A stretch of 31,864 bases of DNA from Candidatus Uhrbacteria bacterium (lineage in GTDB: Bacteria > Patescibacteriota > Patescibacteriia > UBA9934). Of this stretch, positions 13,373 to 20,845 are shown piece by piece (the first letter of the stretch is position 1; each line of letters starts with the position of its first letter). A program made the position numbers and the translations under genes. Where the stretch lies: contig JAUYIW010000057.1 of the NCBI GenBank assembly GCA_030688135.1, forward strand, positions 1 through 31,864, written 5' to 3'. Below the pieces are notes generated by a model, which did not search any database, was not told the origin of the DNA, and worked only from the letters and a program-made list of their open reading frames with translations.

Positions 13373-14662
13373 CTAGGCCTTAGGCTTGAAATTGTTGAGA
13401 AGCCTAGCGCATCCGTCACGGTATGCAATCAGACTCGGAATACTCACCCATTCGTCTCTAGAGTGTTGGTTTCCTCCGTTTGGCCCTAAACAAACCAAAC
13501 TTGCTCCACGAAGATTCGCGATCTCTGCAACGTCGATATACCCAAATTGTCCTGGGTTGACGTCTTCAGATTCAATCATATGGTTGAACGCGTCGCGAAT
13601 TACCTGCACCGCTTCTGGATCTGAAACGTAGCATCCACGATAGTGCCGTACCCAAACTGTTGCCTCGGCGGGATCCCTCAAGCACCTGATACGCCTGAAG
13701 ACATCGCCATTGCCGTCGCCTTCTATCGTGCCGTTGTAGTCTGCGTTCTCCAGGTCGGAGTTGAACCTATCGATTGCATAATAGGCTACCTGCGAGAGTG
13801 CATCTCCGGTTATCGCCACGTGGCCCGGCCTCACATCTACAACCATCCAAGCAAGATCCGGGATCTTGTTGGCTACCGGAGCCACCTCAGCAGCGCTGTC
13901 CTTTGTGCCGTCCTTTACCTTCTGACCAGCGTAAAAGCCGCCAAGGTTGATGGATGTCACAATAGGAGGACTGAGCGCGTTCGCTGAGTTGCATAGCGCC
14001 TCCATTGCGCTGTACGCCTGCATCAAAGCAAGCGCAGCATTCAAGCCCTCACGCGGTCTGGAGGCGTGCCCAGACTTTCCTCGTACCTGCATATATATTT
14101 CAATGCATCCACGACACTCCACCAACATCCTGGCTTGGCCGCCACACCCCGACAAAGCAATCTTCGGTCTGACATCTGGGTGATTCTGTATGAAATGATC
14201 CATGCCCTTGAAGTCATATTCTTCGTCGACGTAGAACAAATAACCAACGCCCTTCGTTTGTCCCACCTTCTTGCAAGCATCTATAATTGATGCAATTGCA
14301 CCTTTGGTGTCAATCGCGCCCAAGTTGTAGTACTTATCCTCACAAATGCTACCCAAGAGCTCATTCCATCCATCACTAGGCGTTGCAGTATCGAGATGGG
14401 CAGTGAAGAGCATCTCAATGTCGCCAAGTGGGCAGTCAGCTGCAATCACGTTGTAGCGACCCGCTTCAACCTCTTCCATTGTGACAGTCAACCAGGAACA
14501 CTCGGACAGCAAGTCACGAACTCGACGAGCAAAATTGCCCTCATGTACGCCGTTGTACGATCCGTCTTCACCAACCTTCTCACGCTCCCAATAGCTTTGA
14601 ATGCCACAGAGCTCGTGAGTCAGGCCTAGAACACTATCAGAATCAAAATTGAAAGAACTCAT
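13373..14662 (-). CDS. M20-family zinc-dependent peptidase/deacylase
   Basis: A 429-aa protein of the ArgE/DapE/carboxypeptidase G2 group. Metal and catalytic residues are recognisable: His89 and Asp91 in 'TAHLDTATPSDGW', Asp118 in 'GAIDTKG', the Glu147-Glu148 pair in 'YVDEEYDFKG', and a C-terminal His in 'NQHSRDEW'. 'GKSGHASRPREGLNA' is the lid/dimerisation signature. The substrate cannot be deduced; an N-acyl amino acid or dipeptide is likely for the family. The protein appears cytoplasmic, with no signal peptide. An AAAGGAGG site lies 5 nt before the ATG. It has its own extended -10 promoter and its own terminator. Confidence 0.9.
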   Translation of the reverse strand: MSSFNFDSDSVLGLTHELCGIQSYWEREKVGEDGSYNGVHEGNFARRVRDLLSECSWLTVTMEEVEAGRYNVIAADCPLGDIEMLFTAHLDTATPSDGWNELLGSICEDKYYNLGAIDTKGAIASIIDACKKVGQTKGVGYLFYVDEEYDFKGMDHFIQNHPDVRPKIALSGCGGQARMLVECRGCIEIYMQVRGKSGHASRPREGLNAALALMQAYSAMEALCNSANALSPPIVTSINLGGFYAGQKVKDGTKDSAAEVAPVANKIPDLAWMVVDVRPGHVAITGDALSQVAYYAIDRFNSDLENADYNGTIEGDGNGDVFRRIRCLRDPAEATVWVRHYRGCYVSDPEAVQVIRDAFNHMIESEDVNPGQFGYIDVAEIANLRGASLVCLGPNGGNQHSRDEWVSIPSLIAYRDGCARLLNNFKPKA

Positions 14663-14690
14663 CTTTTCCTCCTTTATTGTTTGGGATTTT

Positions 14691-14699
14691 ATCTTAGCA
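14691..14699 (-). promoter_or_regulatory. Extended -10 promoter of the M20 peptidase gene
   Basis: On the minus strand TGC-TAAGAT; the -35 region is a run of T with no clear box. A strong AAAGGAGG ribosome site follows. Confidence 0.55.
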
Positions 14700-14706
14700 C
14701 AAGCTA

Positions 14707-14738
14707 GAAAAAGAAAAAACCCACTACCAAAGTGGGTT
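14707..14738 (-). terminator. Terminator overlapping the end of the HAD gene
   Basis: On the minus strand AACCCACT pairs with AGTGGGTT (14718-14738) and is followed by TTTTTTCTTTTT. The hairpin contains the last codons and the TAG stop of the HAD gene. Confidence 0.88.
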
Positions 14739-15560
14739 AAGCGACGGAAGGCAGTTCAGTAGTTCTGCAACTCCTAGTGTTAGTGGCTCGCTAGCAACCA
14801 ACTCACACCTTGCTTTATATTCCTCCGAAGCGTTCGCTACTGCGAACTGCCTGACGCGAGCGTCCCCTACGAAGTCGCTCATGCTGTTACCGATCATGAT
14901 CAGCGAGTCGCTGGCTGTCTTTTCCAGAAGCTTTGCAACTCCACGCTTCTTGTGCGTCGATGCATCGTGCACAATGCAGATTCCGTAATCATGGTTGATG
15001 TCCCACCAAAGGTCACCAAAACGATCGTCTTCTGCAACATGGCCTCGAAGCACATCGACACCCCATCCCAAAAGCTCTGGAGAAAAGTCGAACTTGCCAC
15101 AGTCGTGTCGCCTGGCATAAAAGCACAAGCTCCACCTGCGAAAAGGATTCACTAGAATCACATCTCTAAAGTGATGACCTATCTTAATCAACAAATCACC
15201 CCCCTGAACAAAGCTCATGCCTTCAAGTGAGGATACGTGAAGATCGCTAGAGTGCCTACCACAAAGACTAATGAAGGTACTTCGTAGATTTACAAATCTA
15301 CTCGCATCCTGCGTAAACGCTGAGAGCACCTCGCTGATTCCGTCTATGGAAAGACCAGCACCATTCTCGCAAATGATTGGTCCGTTCAGCCCTAGCTGCT
15401 CGTACAGAGTTCTACAAGCCTCGAATGATGAATCACTATTGATTCCAATTGTGTACCCCCTGTCTATGACATTCGCAATCGCTGAACGAATACCACTCCC
15501 CAATAACCTATACCTGCTATCGGTAAGCGTGTCATGAAGATCTAACAAGATATTTGACAT
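14724..15560 (-). CDS. HAD-superfamily (Cof/HAD-IIB-like) hydrolase with atypical motif I
   Basis: A 278-aa protein. Motif I is 'LLDLHDTLTD': the nucleophile Asp7 is kept, but the second Asp of DxD is His9, followed by Asp10. Motif II Ser lies in 'GINSDSSFEA', motif III Lys in 'HKKRGVAKLL', and motif IV in 'MIGNSMSDFVGD'. The IIB cap lies between motifs II and III. 'LNGPIICENGAG' is nearly identical to 'LNGPIIVENGIY' of the HAD protein encoded at 16505-17311, so the two are paralogues. It is the last gene of the operon and lies 2 nt after the APH-like kinase gene. The substituted general acid/base position leaves phosphatase activity uncertain. Confidence 0.82.
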   Translation of the reverse strand: MSNILLDLHDTLTDSRYRLLGSGIRSAIANVIDRGYTIGINSDSSFEACRTLYEQLGLNGPIICENGAGLSIDGISEVLSAFTQDASRFVNLRSTFISLCGRHSSDLHVSSLEGMSFVQGGDLLIKIGHHFRDVILVNPFRRWSLCFYARRHDCGKFDFSPELLGWGVDVLRGHVAEDDRFGDLWWDINHDYGICIVHDASTHKKRGVAKLLEKTASDSLIMIGNSMSDFVGDARVRQFAVANASEEYKARCELVASEPLTLGVAELLNCLPSLNPLW

Positions 15561-15562
15561 TT

Positions 15563-16477
15563 CTATTTCTCCTTCGCCCTAAGAAGGGCATTTTTGCTTC
15601 TAATCGCGTAATTCGCTGCACCCTCTATATCCGTATCAATTCGGACAAATGATGAAAGAGCAAACTGTAGACTGGCTCCAACTAGTATACCTTGATTAAG
15701 CCATTTCAAATCCATACCTGTTAATACAGAGATTCGTTCAATAGCACTTTCTACGCATACTCCCAGATCAGATGCTCCAGGCAACGAATAGACATCACGA
15801 GCTAGTGTCGTAAATTGCCCAAGAGAAACTGCAGGATTACCAAGGTATGAACTCTGCATCCAAGGATCTATGAACGTAACTTTATGCCTATACATGAAAA
15901 GATTATCAGAAGTGAAATCCATACACATAATGGCATGCGTATCGCACTGCTCAAAAATAGATGGAACTTCGAATCCAGCTGATATAAGACCTGCGGGCTC
16001 AAGGTGCTGACTATATAAATCAGTAATTTTACCAATAACCTCTCCGCACGCATTATTACAAGGCTCACAACGGTCATTACCAACAACTGTCAAAACAGTA
16101 ACTCTCACAAAATTATCGATGAATCTAGAAAGCACATTTACGCCAGTCGAAGCTGAACCTGATCTGAGTAAACCTGTCAGATTTGGTACTTGTATTTTAC
16201 CCATCAACAGGACCGGAATACCATCAAAGTCTTTTACTATTAATGGAGCTGGTAGCCAAGTACCGGCGCCAATTATATGTATAGCTCCGTAACCTTTGAT
16301 GTTCCCTAAAACCTCTTCAGGCTGACCTTGTGTACCCATCCCTATCTTCAAAACCAACTCCATACCATCTGAAATACGAATGCAATTGAACAAAGGAATA
16401 TTCATATGCCCGCCATTCAATGGCGACACAACAGTAATACCAAAAACTTTCTTAATTTTCTTTAACAAAGAACGCAT
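15563..16477 (-). CDS. APH-like (protein-kinase-fold) small-molecule kinase
   Basis: A 304-aa protein. The N-lobe carries a glycine-containing loop ('LNGGHMNIPLF') and Lys44 in 'ELVLKIG'. The catalytic segment 'MCMDFTSDNLFMYRHKVTFI' followed by DPW matches the aminoglycoside/choline kinase pattern H-G-D-x4-N...D, with Asp187, Asn192 and Asp204; the usual His is Cys185. A CxxC-like group ('RCEPCNNAC', about 137-144) precedes it. It is sandwiched between two paralogous HAD phosphatase genes in one operon, suggesting opposed phosphorylation and dephosphorylation of a metabolite. Antibiotic resistance is possible but not supported by context. Confidence 0.72.
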   Translation of the reverse strand: MRSLLKKIKKVFGITVVSPLNGGHMNIPLFNCIRISDGMELVLKIGMGTQGQPEEVLGNIKGYGAIHIIGAGTWLPAPLIVKDFDGIPVLLMGKIQVPNLTGLLRSGSASTGVNVLSRFIDNFVRVTVLTVVGNDRCEPCNNACGEVIGKITDLYSQHLEPAGLISAGFEVPSIFEQCDTHAIMCMDFTSDNLFMYRHKVTFIDPWMQSSYLGNPAVSLGQFTTLARDVYSLPGASDLGVCVESAIERISVLTGMDLKWLNQGILVGASLQFALSSFVRIDTDIEGAANYAIRSKNALLRAKEK

Positions 16478-16504
16478 AAAACCTCCAATTACTCTAAAAA
16501 AATC

Positions 16505-17311
16505 TTATTCTAAATCAAGAATACCGTCAACTCTATTTAATATATCAATCACGCCTTGCGTATAAGAATAATCACTAACAAAATCAGCCACATCCTTTAA
16601 TTCTGAATCTGCATTTGAAGGAGCGAACATAAAATCTGCAATTTGTGCGCCAGGCATATCAGCTAAATCATCACCAATCAGCACAATGGTTGAGTCTTGA
16701 AAAAAGATTTTCTTCAGCATGCTTATGGCAACACCTTTATCTGTAGATTTTGGAAATATTAAAACATTACTAAAAACCGAAGTGGCCTTAACATGATAAT
16801 CAGCAAAATTACCTTCTTTAACGATTAGGTCCGCCAGCTCTCTTGCAAGCTCAGGATTCTTTTCCCCAAAACTTCTCACATGAATACTAGCTGTGTACTT
16901 TCGAAAAATATTTGCGACCCAAGCTAACGGATACTTGGCAAGCCCGGTACGATCCATATTAACTGTATCAGACCACTTTAAATACGCGCCATCACGCGCA
17001 GCCAAAGGCTCAAGCTCGTTGCGTAATTTTTCCTTAATATCTTCTGCCTGCACAATCATGGTAACACTACCCAGGTCATAGGGCGGCATAACATAATAAA
17101 TACCATTTTCTACAATGATAGGCCCATTCAAATTAAATTGTCTTACAATGGGGATGATATCTTCATAAGACCTATTTGAATTAATACCAAAAAGAAACCC
17201 TCGTTTAGCGAGAGTTTCAATGACTTTCGGCAAATCATCTGAATTAGTTTTATAATCAGGGGTAAGGAGAGTCCCATCAATATCAAGAAAAACCAATATT
17301 TTCCTATCCAT
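16505..17311 (-). CDS. HAD-superfamily IIB (Cof-like) phosphatase
   Basis: A 268-aa protein with canonical motifs: Asp10 and Asp12 in 'FLDIDGTLLTPD', Ser in 'FGINSNRSYED', Lys in 'KSTDKGVAISML', and Asp-Asp in 'VLIGDDLADMPGAQ'. The cap domain (about 85-185) is of the IIB type seen in sucrose-phosphate, mannosyl-3-phosphoglycerate and phosphoglycolate phosphatases. It probably hydrolyses a sugar or organic phosphate. It follows the SLOG-type gene by 1 nt and precedes the kinase gene by 27 nt. It is the intact paralogue of the variant HAD at 14724. Confidence 0.88.
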   Translation of the reverse strand: MDRKILVFLDIDGTLLTPDYKTNSDDLPKVIETLAKRGFLFGINSNRSYEDIIPIVRQFNLNGPIIVENGIYYVMPPYDLGSVTMIVQAEDIKEKLRNELEPLAARDGAYLKWSDTVNMDRTGLAKYPLAWVANIFRKYTASIHVRSFGEKNPELARELADLIVKEGNFADYHVKATSVFSNVLIFPKSTDKGVAISMLKKIFFQDSTIVLIGDDLADMPGAQIADFMFAPSNADSELKDVADFVSDYSYTQGVIDILNRVDGILDLE

Positions 17312-17312
17312 A

Positions 17313-17846
17313 TTATTCTCGGACTATTTCCATAATTTTCCTGACAGCTTCCTCAGCAGACTCTGCTCCGATAACTTGCACACGCTTGCGGGCATCGAAA
17401 AATTCACCGGCCATTTTATCTGCCCATCCGCCTAAACCGGTGATCGCTACAATTGGAATATTGGACTGGTACGCAATTGCCATCTCGGTACATGTGCCAG
17501 AGCCACCAGCGATAGCAATGATTGCATCACAAGAATTAACAAGAACAAACTCTCGCCCGCCGCCTCTCTCTAATCCTGTAGCGATAATAATATCAGTGCC
17601 ACCTTCTTTATCGAAGATATCAAATCCTTTACCGTAAGTGATACCAACCGTTAATCCTCCCGCCCTCTTTGCCCCACGAGCAGCTGATGTTGAGAGTGAA
17701 TCATAATCTTTCTCTGCGCCATAAACAACGATTGCACCATTTTCAGCAAGTAGCTCCCCAGTTTTTTCTGCTATATCTTGAACATCTTTTGCATATTCAA
17801 GATCTGCAGCCGATCCCATGACACCAATTTGAAATTTTCTTTTCAT
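17313..17846 (-). CDS. SLOG/LOG-like Rossmann protein (TIGR00725-type)
   Basis: A 177-aa protein with 'QIGVMGSAADLEY' as the first Rossmann loop, 'GLERGGGREFVLVNSCDAII', and 'AIAGGSGTCTEMAIAYQ' as the PGGxGTxxE-like phosphate loop. The family is related to lysine-decarboxylase-like/LOG phosphoribohydrolases and to nucleotide-sensing SLOG domains. Its members bind nucleotides or cleave nucleotide 5'-monophosphates. It is first in an operon with a HAD phosphatase, a kinase and a second HAD, which suggests nucleotide or sugar-phosphate salvage or housecleaning. No ribosome site is visible before the ATG. Confidence 0.83.
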   Translation of the reverse strand: MKRKFQIGVMGSAADLEYAKDVQDIAEKTGELLAENGAIVVYGAEKDYDSLSTSAARGAKRAGGLTVGITYGKGFDIFDKEGGTDIIIATGLERGGGREFVLVNSCDAIIAIAGGSGTCTEMAIAYQSNIPIVAITGLGGWADKMAGEFFDARKRVQVIGAESAEEAVRKIMEIVRE

Positions 17847-17870
17847 AAAATCATTAAATATATAGAACCT

Positions 17871-17898
17871 ACTATAAGCGTATAAAAATATACCGCAA
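17871..17898 (-). promoter_or_regulatory. Promoter of the SLOG-HAD-kinase-HAD operon
   Basis: On the minus strand TTGCGG (17893-17898), 16 nt, TATAGT (17871-17876). An overlapping alternative, TTGACT with TACGCT, is also possible. Confidence 0.5.
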
Positions 17899-17904
17899 TA
17901 GTCA

Positions 17905-17932
17905 AATTGAAACGGCAGCTTTCGCTGCCGTT
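17905..17932 (-). terminator. Hairpin terminator with GAAA loop
   Basis: On the minus strand AACGGCAGC pairs with GCTGCCGTT (17911-17932) around GAAA, followed by a modest U tract (TTCAATTT). It lies 5 nt after the stop of the PRTase-like gene. Confidence 0.75.
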
Positions 17933-17936
17933 AGTC

Positions 17937-19076
17937 CTACCACGCTAAGGTCTTCATCTTCTCCAAATCCTCCAGGTATGCCCTTAGATGAGGTGTCAGC
18001 TCTTCTGACTCAATCTTGGTATGCGAAATTGCTGAGTTGCATGCAGGGAGTCGCATTTCTCCAGACTTCAGAACCTGCATTTTCGGACCCTGCAATGGCA
18101 CACGATCCAATTCATCAATACGAATGCCACGTGAGTTCGCCTGTCCGATAGCCGTCCAGAACTTGACATTCATCTTGAGCAAAGCTCGCGATATTTCAAG
18201 ATCCTCCTGACGAATCCCAGCCCAGGTTCGTATATTGCCGAACGGAAAAATGTACGGATACCCTGCGTCGATTCCAGGAACATGCGGGTACACGGTTCGA
18301 CCACACATTGGCGCACCAATAAAGAAGTCGCGCTCGCAGATCTCATCGATCAGACGCCCTGCAGCACTAGGGAATACAAGGACTGCGTCAAGTTGCACAC
18401 CTAGCTCTTTACATCGTTCGTGTGCCGAGACCTGTCCTTCTTCGTTCGCAACGATTCCGGCGATCACCTGCATAGTTTCGATTCCGTGCGCTCTGAAGCG
18501 CTCAATCACATCGGTAATGCATTCGCCACTAAACACTACATCGTCTGCAATTGCAATCCTGTTCTGTCCGCTAGCCTTCAGGACTTTTGCGACATGAGCC
18601 ATTTGGTCTACTATACGCATTGCCGGCGCGAAGCCAATGAACTTGCCATGCTCGTCGATCTGCCGCACCACCCTTGGGCGTAAACGATCGGCAGACTTGT
18701 ATGTAGCCCACCCGACATCGGCGTCTACATAGTGCCCGATCACACGCGTCACATGCAGCATGAGCGGGCGTGGCAAATATACAGGATCCATAGACACCAC
18801 TGGCAACCAGCAATTCTGCGCCAGCTCTTCCATGCCAGAGCGCACAGGAGCAGATGGCACGGAAATGATTGCATGACCCTCAAGTGACAAAGCCTGACGC
18901 AACATATGGCGCATCTCACTCAAAAACTCACCCAGAGGCTCTGGTAGCTTGAGTCCTCTCGCTTCCGCCCATTCGGGCAAAAGAATATCGAGATCCTCAG
19001 AAATCACGTATTCACTATACACATGTCGCCACAAATCAGCGCCATGAGCCCGACCTTTACTTCCATCTGTAGGCAT
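17937..19076 (-). CDS. Phosphoribosyltransferase-fold protein of unknown specificity
   Basis: A 379-aa protein. Residues 174-188, 'IAIADDVVFSGECIT', match the PRPP-binding motif of type I phosphoribosyltransferases (hydrophobic strand, two acidic residues, then a Gly-containing loop). The flanking 'VIERFRAHGIETMQVIAGIV' has the usual following helix and strand. About 150 residues precede the core and about 150 follow it, including 'AAGRLIDEICERDFFIGAPM', so it is much longer than purine or pyrimidine PRTases; the extra parts are unfamiliar. GGAG lies 6 nt before the ATG. It is a monocistronic, GC-rich unit. The substrate cannot be deduced. Confidence 0.68.
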   Translation of the reverse strand: MPTDGSKGRAHGADLWRHVYSEYVISEDLDILLPEWAEARGLKLPEPLGEFLSEMRHMLRQALSLEGHAIISVPSAPVRSGMEELAQNCWLPVVSMDPVYLPRPLMLHVTRVIGHYVDADVGWATYKSADRLRPRVVRQIDEHGKFIGFAPAMRIVDQMAHVAKVLKASGQNRIAIADDVVFSGECITDVIERFRAHGIETMQVIAGIVANEEGQVSAHERCKELGVQLDAVLVFPSAAGRLIDEICERDFFIGAPMCGRTVYPHVPGIDAGYPYIFPFGNIRTWAGIRQEDLEISRALLKMNVKFWTAIGQANSRGIRIDELDRVPLQGPKMQVLKSGEMRLPACNSAISHTKIESEELTPHLRAYLEDLEKMKTLAW

Positions 19077-19116
19077 CGTATCTCCAATGTTGTTTTGGGT
19101 TTAATGAACTAAAGAC

Positions 19117-19146
19117 ATCTTGCCAGACTACCGTGCAAACTGTCAA
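19117..19146 (-). promoter_or_regulatory. Promoter of the PRTase-like gene
   Basis: On the minus strand TTGACA (19141-19146), 18 nt, then CAAGAT (19117-19122), preceded by TGG, which adds an extended -10 element. Confidence 0.55.
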
Positions 19147-19155
19147 CTGACTAAT

Positions 19156-20691
19156 TTACTGTTGCTCGCCTATCGCATCTTCTACTCTTCTTAGAATTCG
19201 CTCGTCTTTTATCATTGCCTGAACGGTTTCAATGTCTTTGTACATTATTCTGTCTTCCAAAAGTTCTGGTACTGCGCGACGAATAATTTCATGGACTACT
19301 CTTGTACCTCGTCCGGCAACTAGTGGACTTCGCAAATCTACCCCCTGTGTTCCCATAATCATTTCAATCGCAGCAACAGATTCAGCATTTTGAATCATCT
19401 CACGAGCTTGACGTGCAGCAATCGTTCCCATACTCACATGATCTTCTTGATTAGCTGAAGTTGGAATTGAATCAACGCAAGCTGGATGAGCTAGTACTTT
19501 ATTTTCTGAAACTAACGCCGCTGCAACATATTGTGGAATCATAAAACCGGAAGATAATCCCGCCTGAGCTTCTGGAATCAAAAATGCTGGCAATCCTTCG
19601 CTTGTTGAAGGATCTACCATTTTTGCAATTCGACGCTCTGAAATGTTAGCGAGTTCTGCTACTGCAATTTTTAAGTAATCCATAACTTGCGCAATCGGTT
19701 CGCCATGAAAATGCCCCGCGCTAATTGCCTCGTTGTCATCTGGGAAAAGCAATGGATTATCTGTTACCGAATTTAATTCACGTGTAACGACTTCTTCGAT
19801 ATGCGCTATCGCATTGCGTGATGCGCCGTGAACCTGTGGCGCGCAACGAAGTGAATATGCGTCCTGTACGCGCCCGCAATCCTTATGCGACGCCATAATT
19901 TCCGAATCTGCACAAAGTTTACGCACATTTTCCGCTACTTTGATCTGACCCGGATGTGGGCGTAGAGCATGCACTCGCGGATCATACGCTGACAAAGTTC
20001 CCATCATCACCTCAAGGCTCATACCAAGCGCAATATCGAAATGCTTTGCTAACCGCTTTGCATCGTACACTCCCAACGCACCAATCCCGGTCATTACAGA
20101 GGTTCCGTTATTTAATGCCAAACCTTCTTTGCTAATTAGTTGAATTGGCTCAATTTCATTTGCATTTAATGCCTCAATGGAAGGCTTCCTTTTTCCATCA
20201 ATTATAACTTCGCCCTCGCCCATAATCACTAACATGATGTGCGAAAGTGGTGCAAGATCCCCAGAAGATCCAACGGAGCCTTTGCAAGGAACAAATGGAT
20301 AAATATCATCGTTTAATAAATCAACCAACCGTTCTATAACGATTGGTCGTACGCCAGAGTGCCCTTGAAGCAAACTATTGATTCTAACAAGAATGGAAGC
20401 TCGAACATCTTCTTGACTTAACGGCTCTCCAACTCCAGTTGCATGAGATCTAATCAAATTTGTTTGCAAAATTGTAGTCTGATCTTTCGAGATCACAACA
20501 TTTTTAAACTGACCGAATCCTGTTGTCACTCCATATACAACCTGACCTTCGTCAACAAGCCTATCAACAAAGTCTCTAGCCTTTTGTAGCTTTTCTTCAG
20601 CTGAAGCGGCAATCTTCACACGTTCGTGATGTCGCGCCACTTTGACTACGTCTTCAATGGTAAGGTCTGATCCTGTTAGGATGATGCTCAT
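19156..20691 (-). CDS. hutH: Histidine ammonia-lyase (HAL/PAL family)
   Basis: A 511-aa protein of full family length; HAL eliminates ammonia from L-histidine to give urocanate. Conserved sites: Tyr53 in 'VVYGVTTGFG'; 'RSHATGVGEP' with the Ser-His typical of HAL selectivity at 82-83; the MIO cofactor loop 'GSVGSSGDLAPLSH', where Ser143-Gly144 are conserved but Ala142 is Ser; Asn195 in 'LNNGTS'; 'QDAYSLRCAPQ' at 276-286; and 'SANQEDHVSMG'. No urocanase, imidazolonepropionase or other hut gene is nearby. It is divergent from hisS, and both promoters carry the same ATGGGGTCAA element. An aromatic or beta-amino-acid substrate cannot be excluded. Confidence 0.88.
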   Translation of the reverse strand: MSIILTGSDLTIEDVVKVARHHERVKIAASAEEKLQKARDFVDRLVDEGQVVYGVTTGFGQFKNVVISKDQTTILQTNLIRSHATGVGEPLSQEDVRASILVRINSLLQGHSGVRPIVIERLVDLLNDDIYPFVPCKGSVGSSGDLAPLSHIMLVIMGEGEVIIDGKRKPSIEALNANEIEPIQLISKEGLALNNGTSVMTGIGALGVYDAKRLAKHFDIALGMSLEVMMGTLSAYDPRVHALRPHPGQIKVAENVRKLCADSEIMASHKDCGRVQDAYSLRCAPQVHGASRNAIAHIEEVVTRELNSVTDNPLLFPDDNEAISAGHFHGEPIAQVMDYLKIAVAELANISERRIAKMVDPSTSEGLPAFLIPEAQAGLSSGFMIPQYVAAALVSENKVLAHPACVDSIPTSANQEDHVSMGTIAARQAREMIQNAESVAAIEMIMGTQGVDLRSPLVAGRGTRVVHEIIRRAVPELLEDRIMYKDIETVQAMIKDERILRRVEDAIGEQQ

Positions 20692-20715
20692 ACAAATTTG
20701 GTTAATGGTTCAAGT

Positions 20716-20741
20716 TTGACCCCATGTAGATTGTTTGTCAA
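20716..20741 (-). promoter_or_regulatory. hutH promoter with ATGGGGTCAA element
   Basis: On the minus strand TTGACA (20736-20741) is followed after 10 nt by ATGGGGTCAA (20716-20725). With a 17-nt spacer the -10 would be CAAACT. The mirror-image hisS promoter has the same element at the same distance. Confidence 0.6.
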
Positions 20742-20772
20742 ATTACACTGAACACAAATAGTATTCATTGGC

Positions 20773-20801
20773 TTGACATATGATATCAATGGGGTCAATA
20801 T
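20773..20801 (+). promoter_or_regulatory. hisS-tRNA-His promoter with ATGGGGTCAA element
   Basis: TTGACA (20773-20778), 10 nt, ATGGGGTCAA (20789-20798); the -10 would be CAATAT (20796-20801). A competing -10-like TACAAT lies at 20820 but has no -35. Confidence 0.6.
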
Positions 20802-20845
20802 GTGATTAGAACGTTCCTTTACAATAACCCATTCAGGGAGAAGTC

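Noticed and set aside
14724..17846. APH-like kinase as an antibiotic-resistance gene
   Set aside because: The operon context (two HAD phosphatases and a SLOG-type protein) and the lack of any mobile element point to metabolism; only the fold is shared with resistance kinases.
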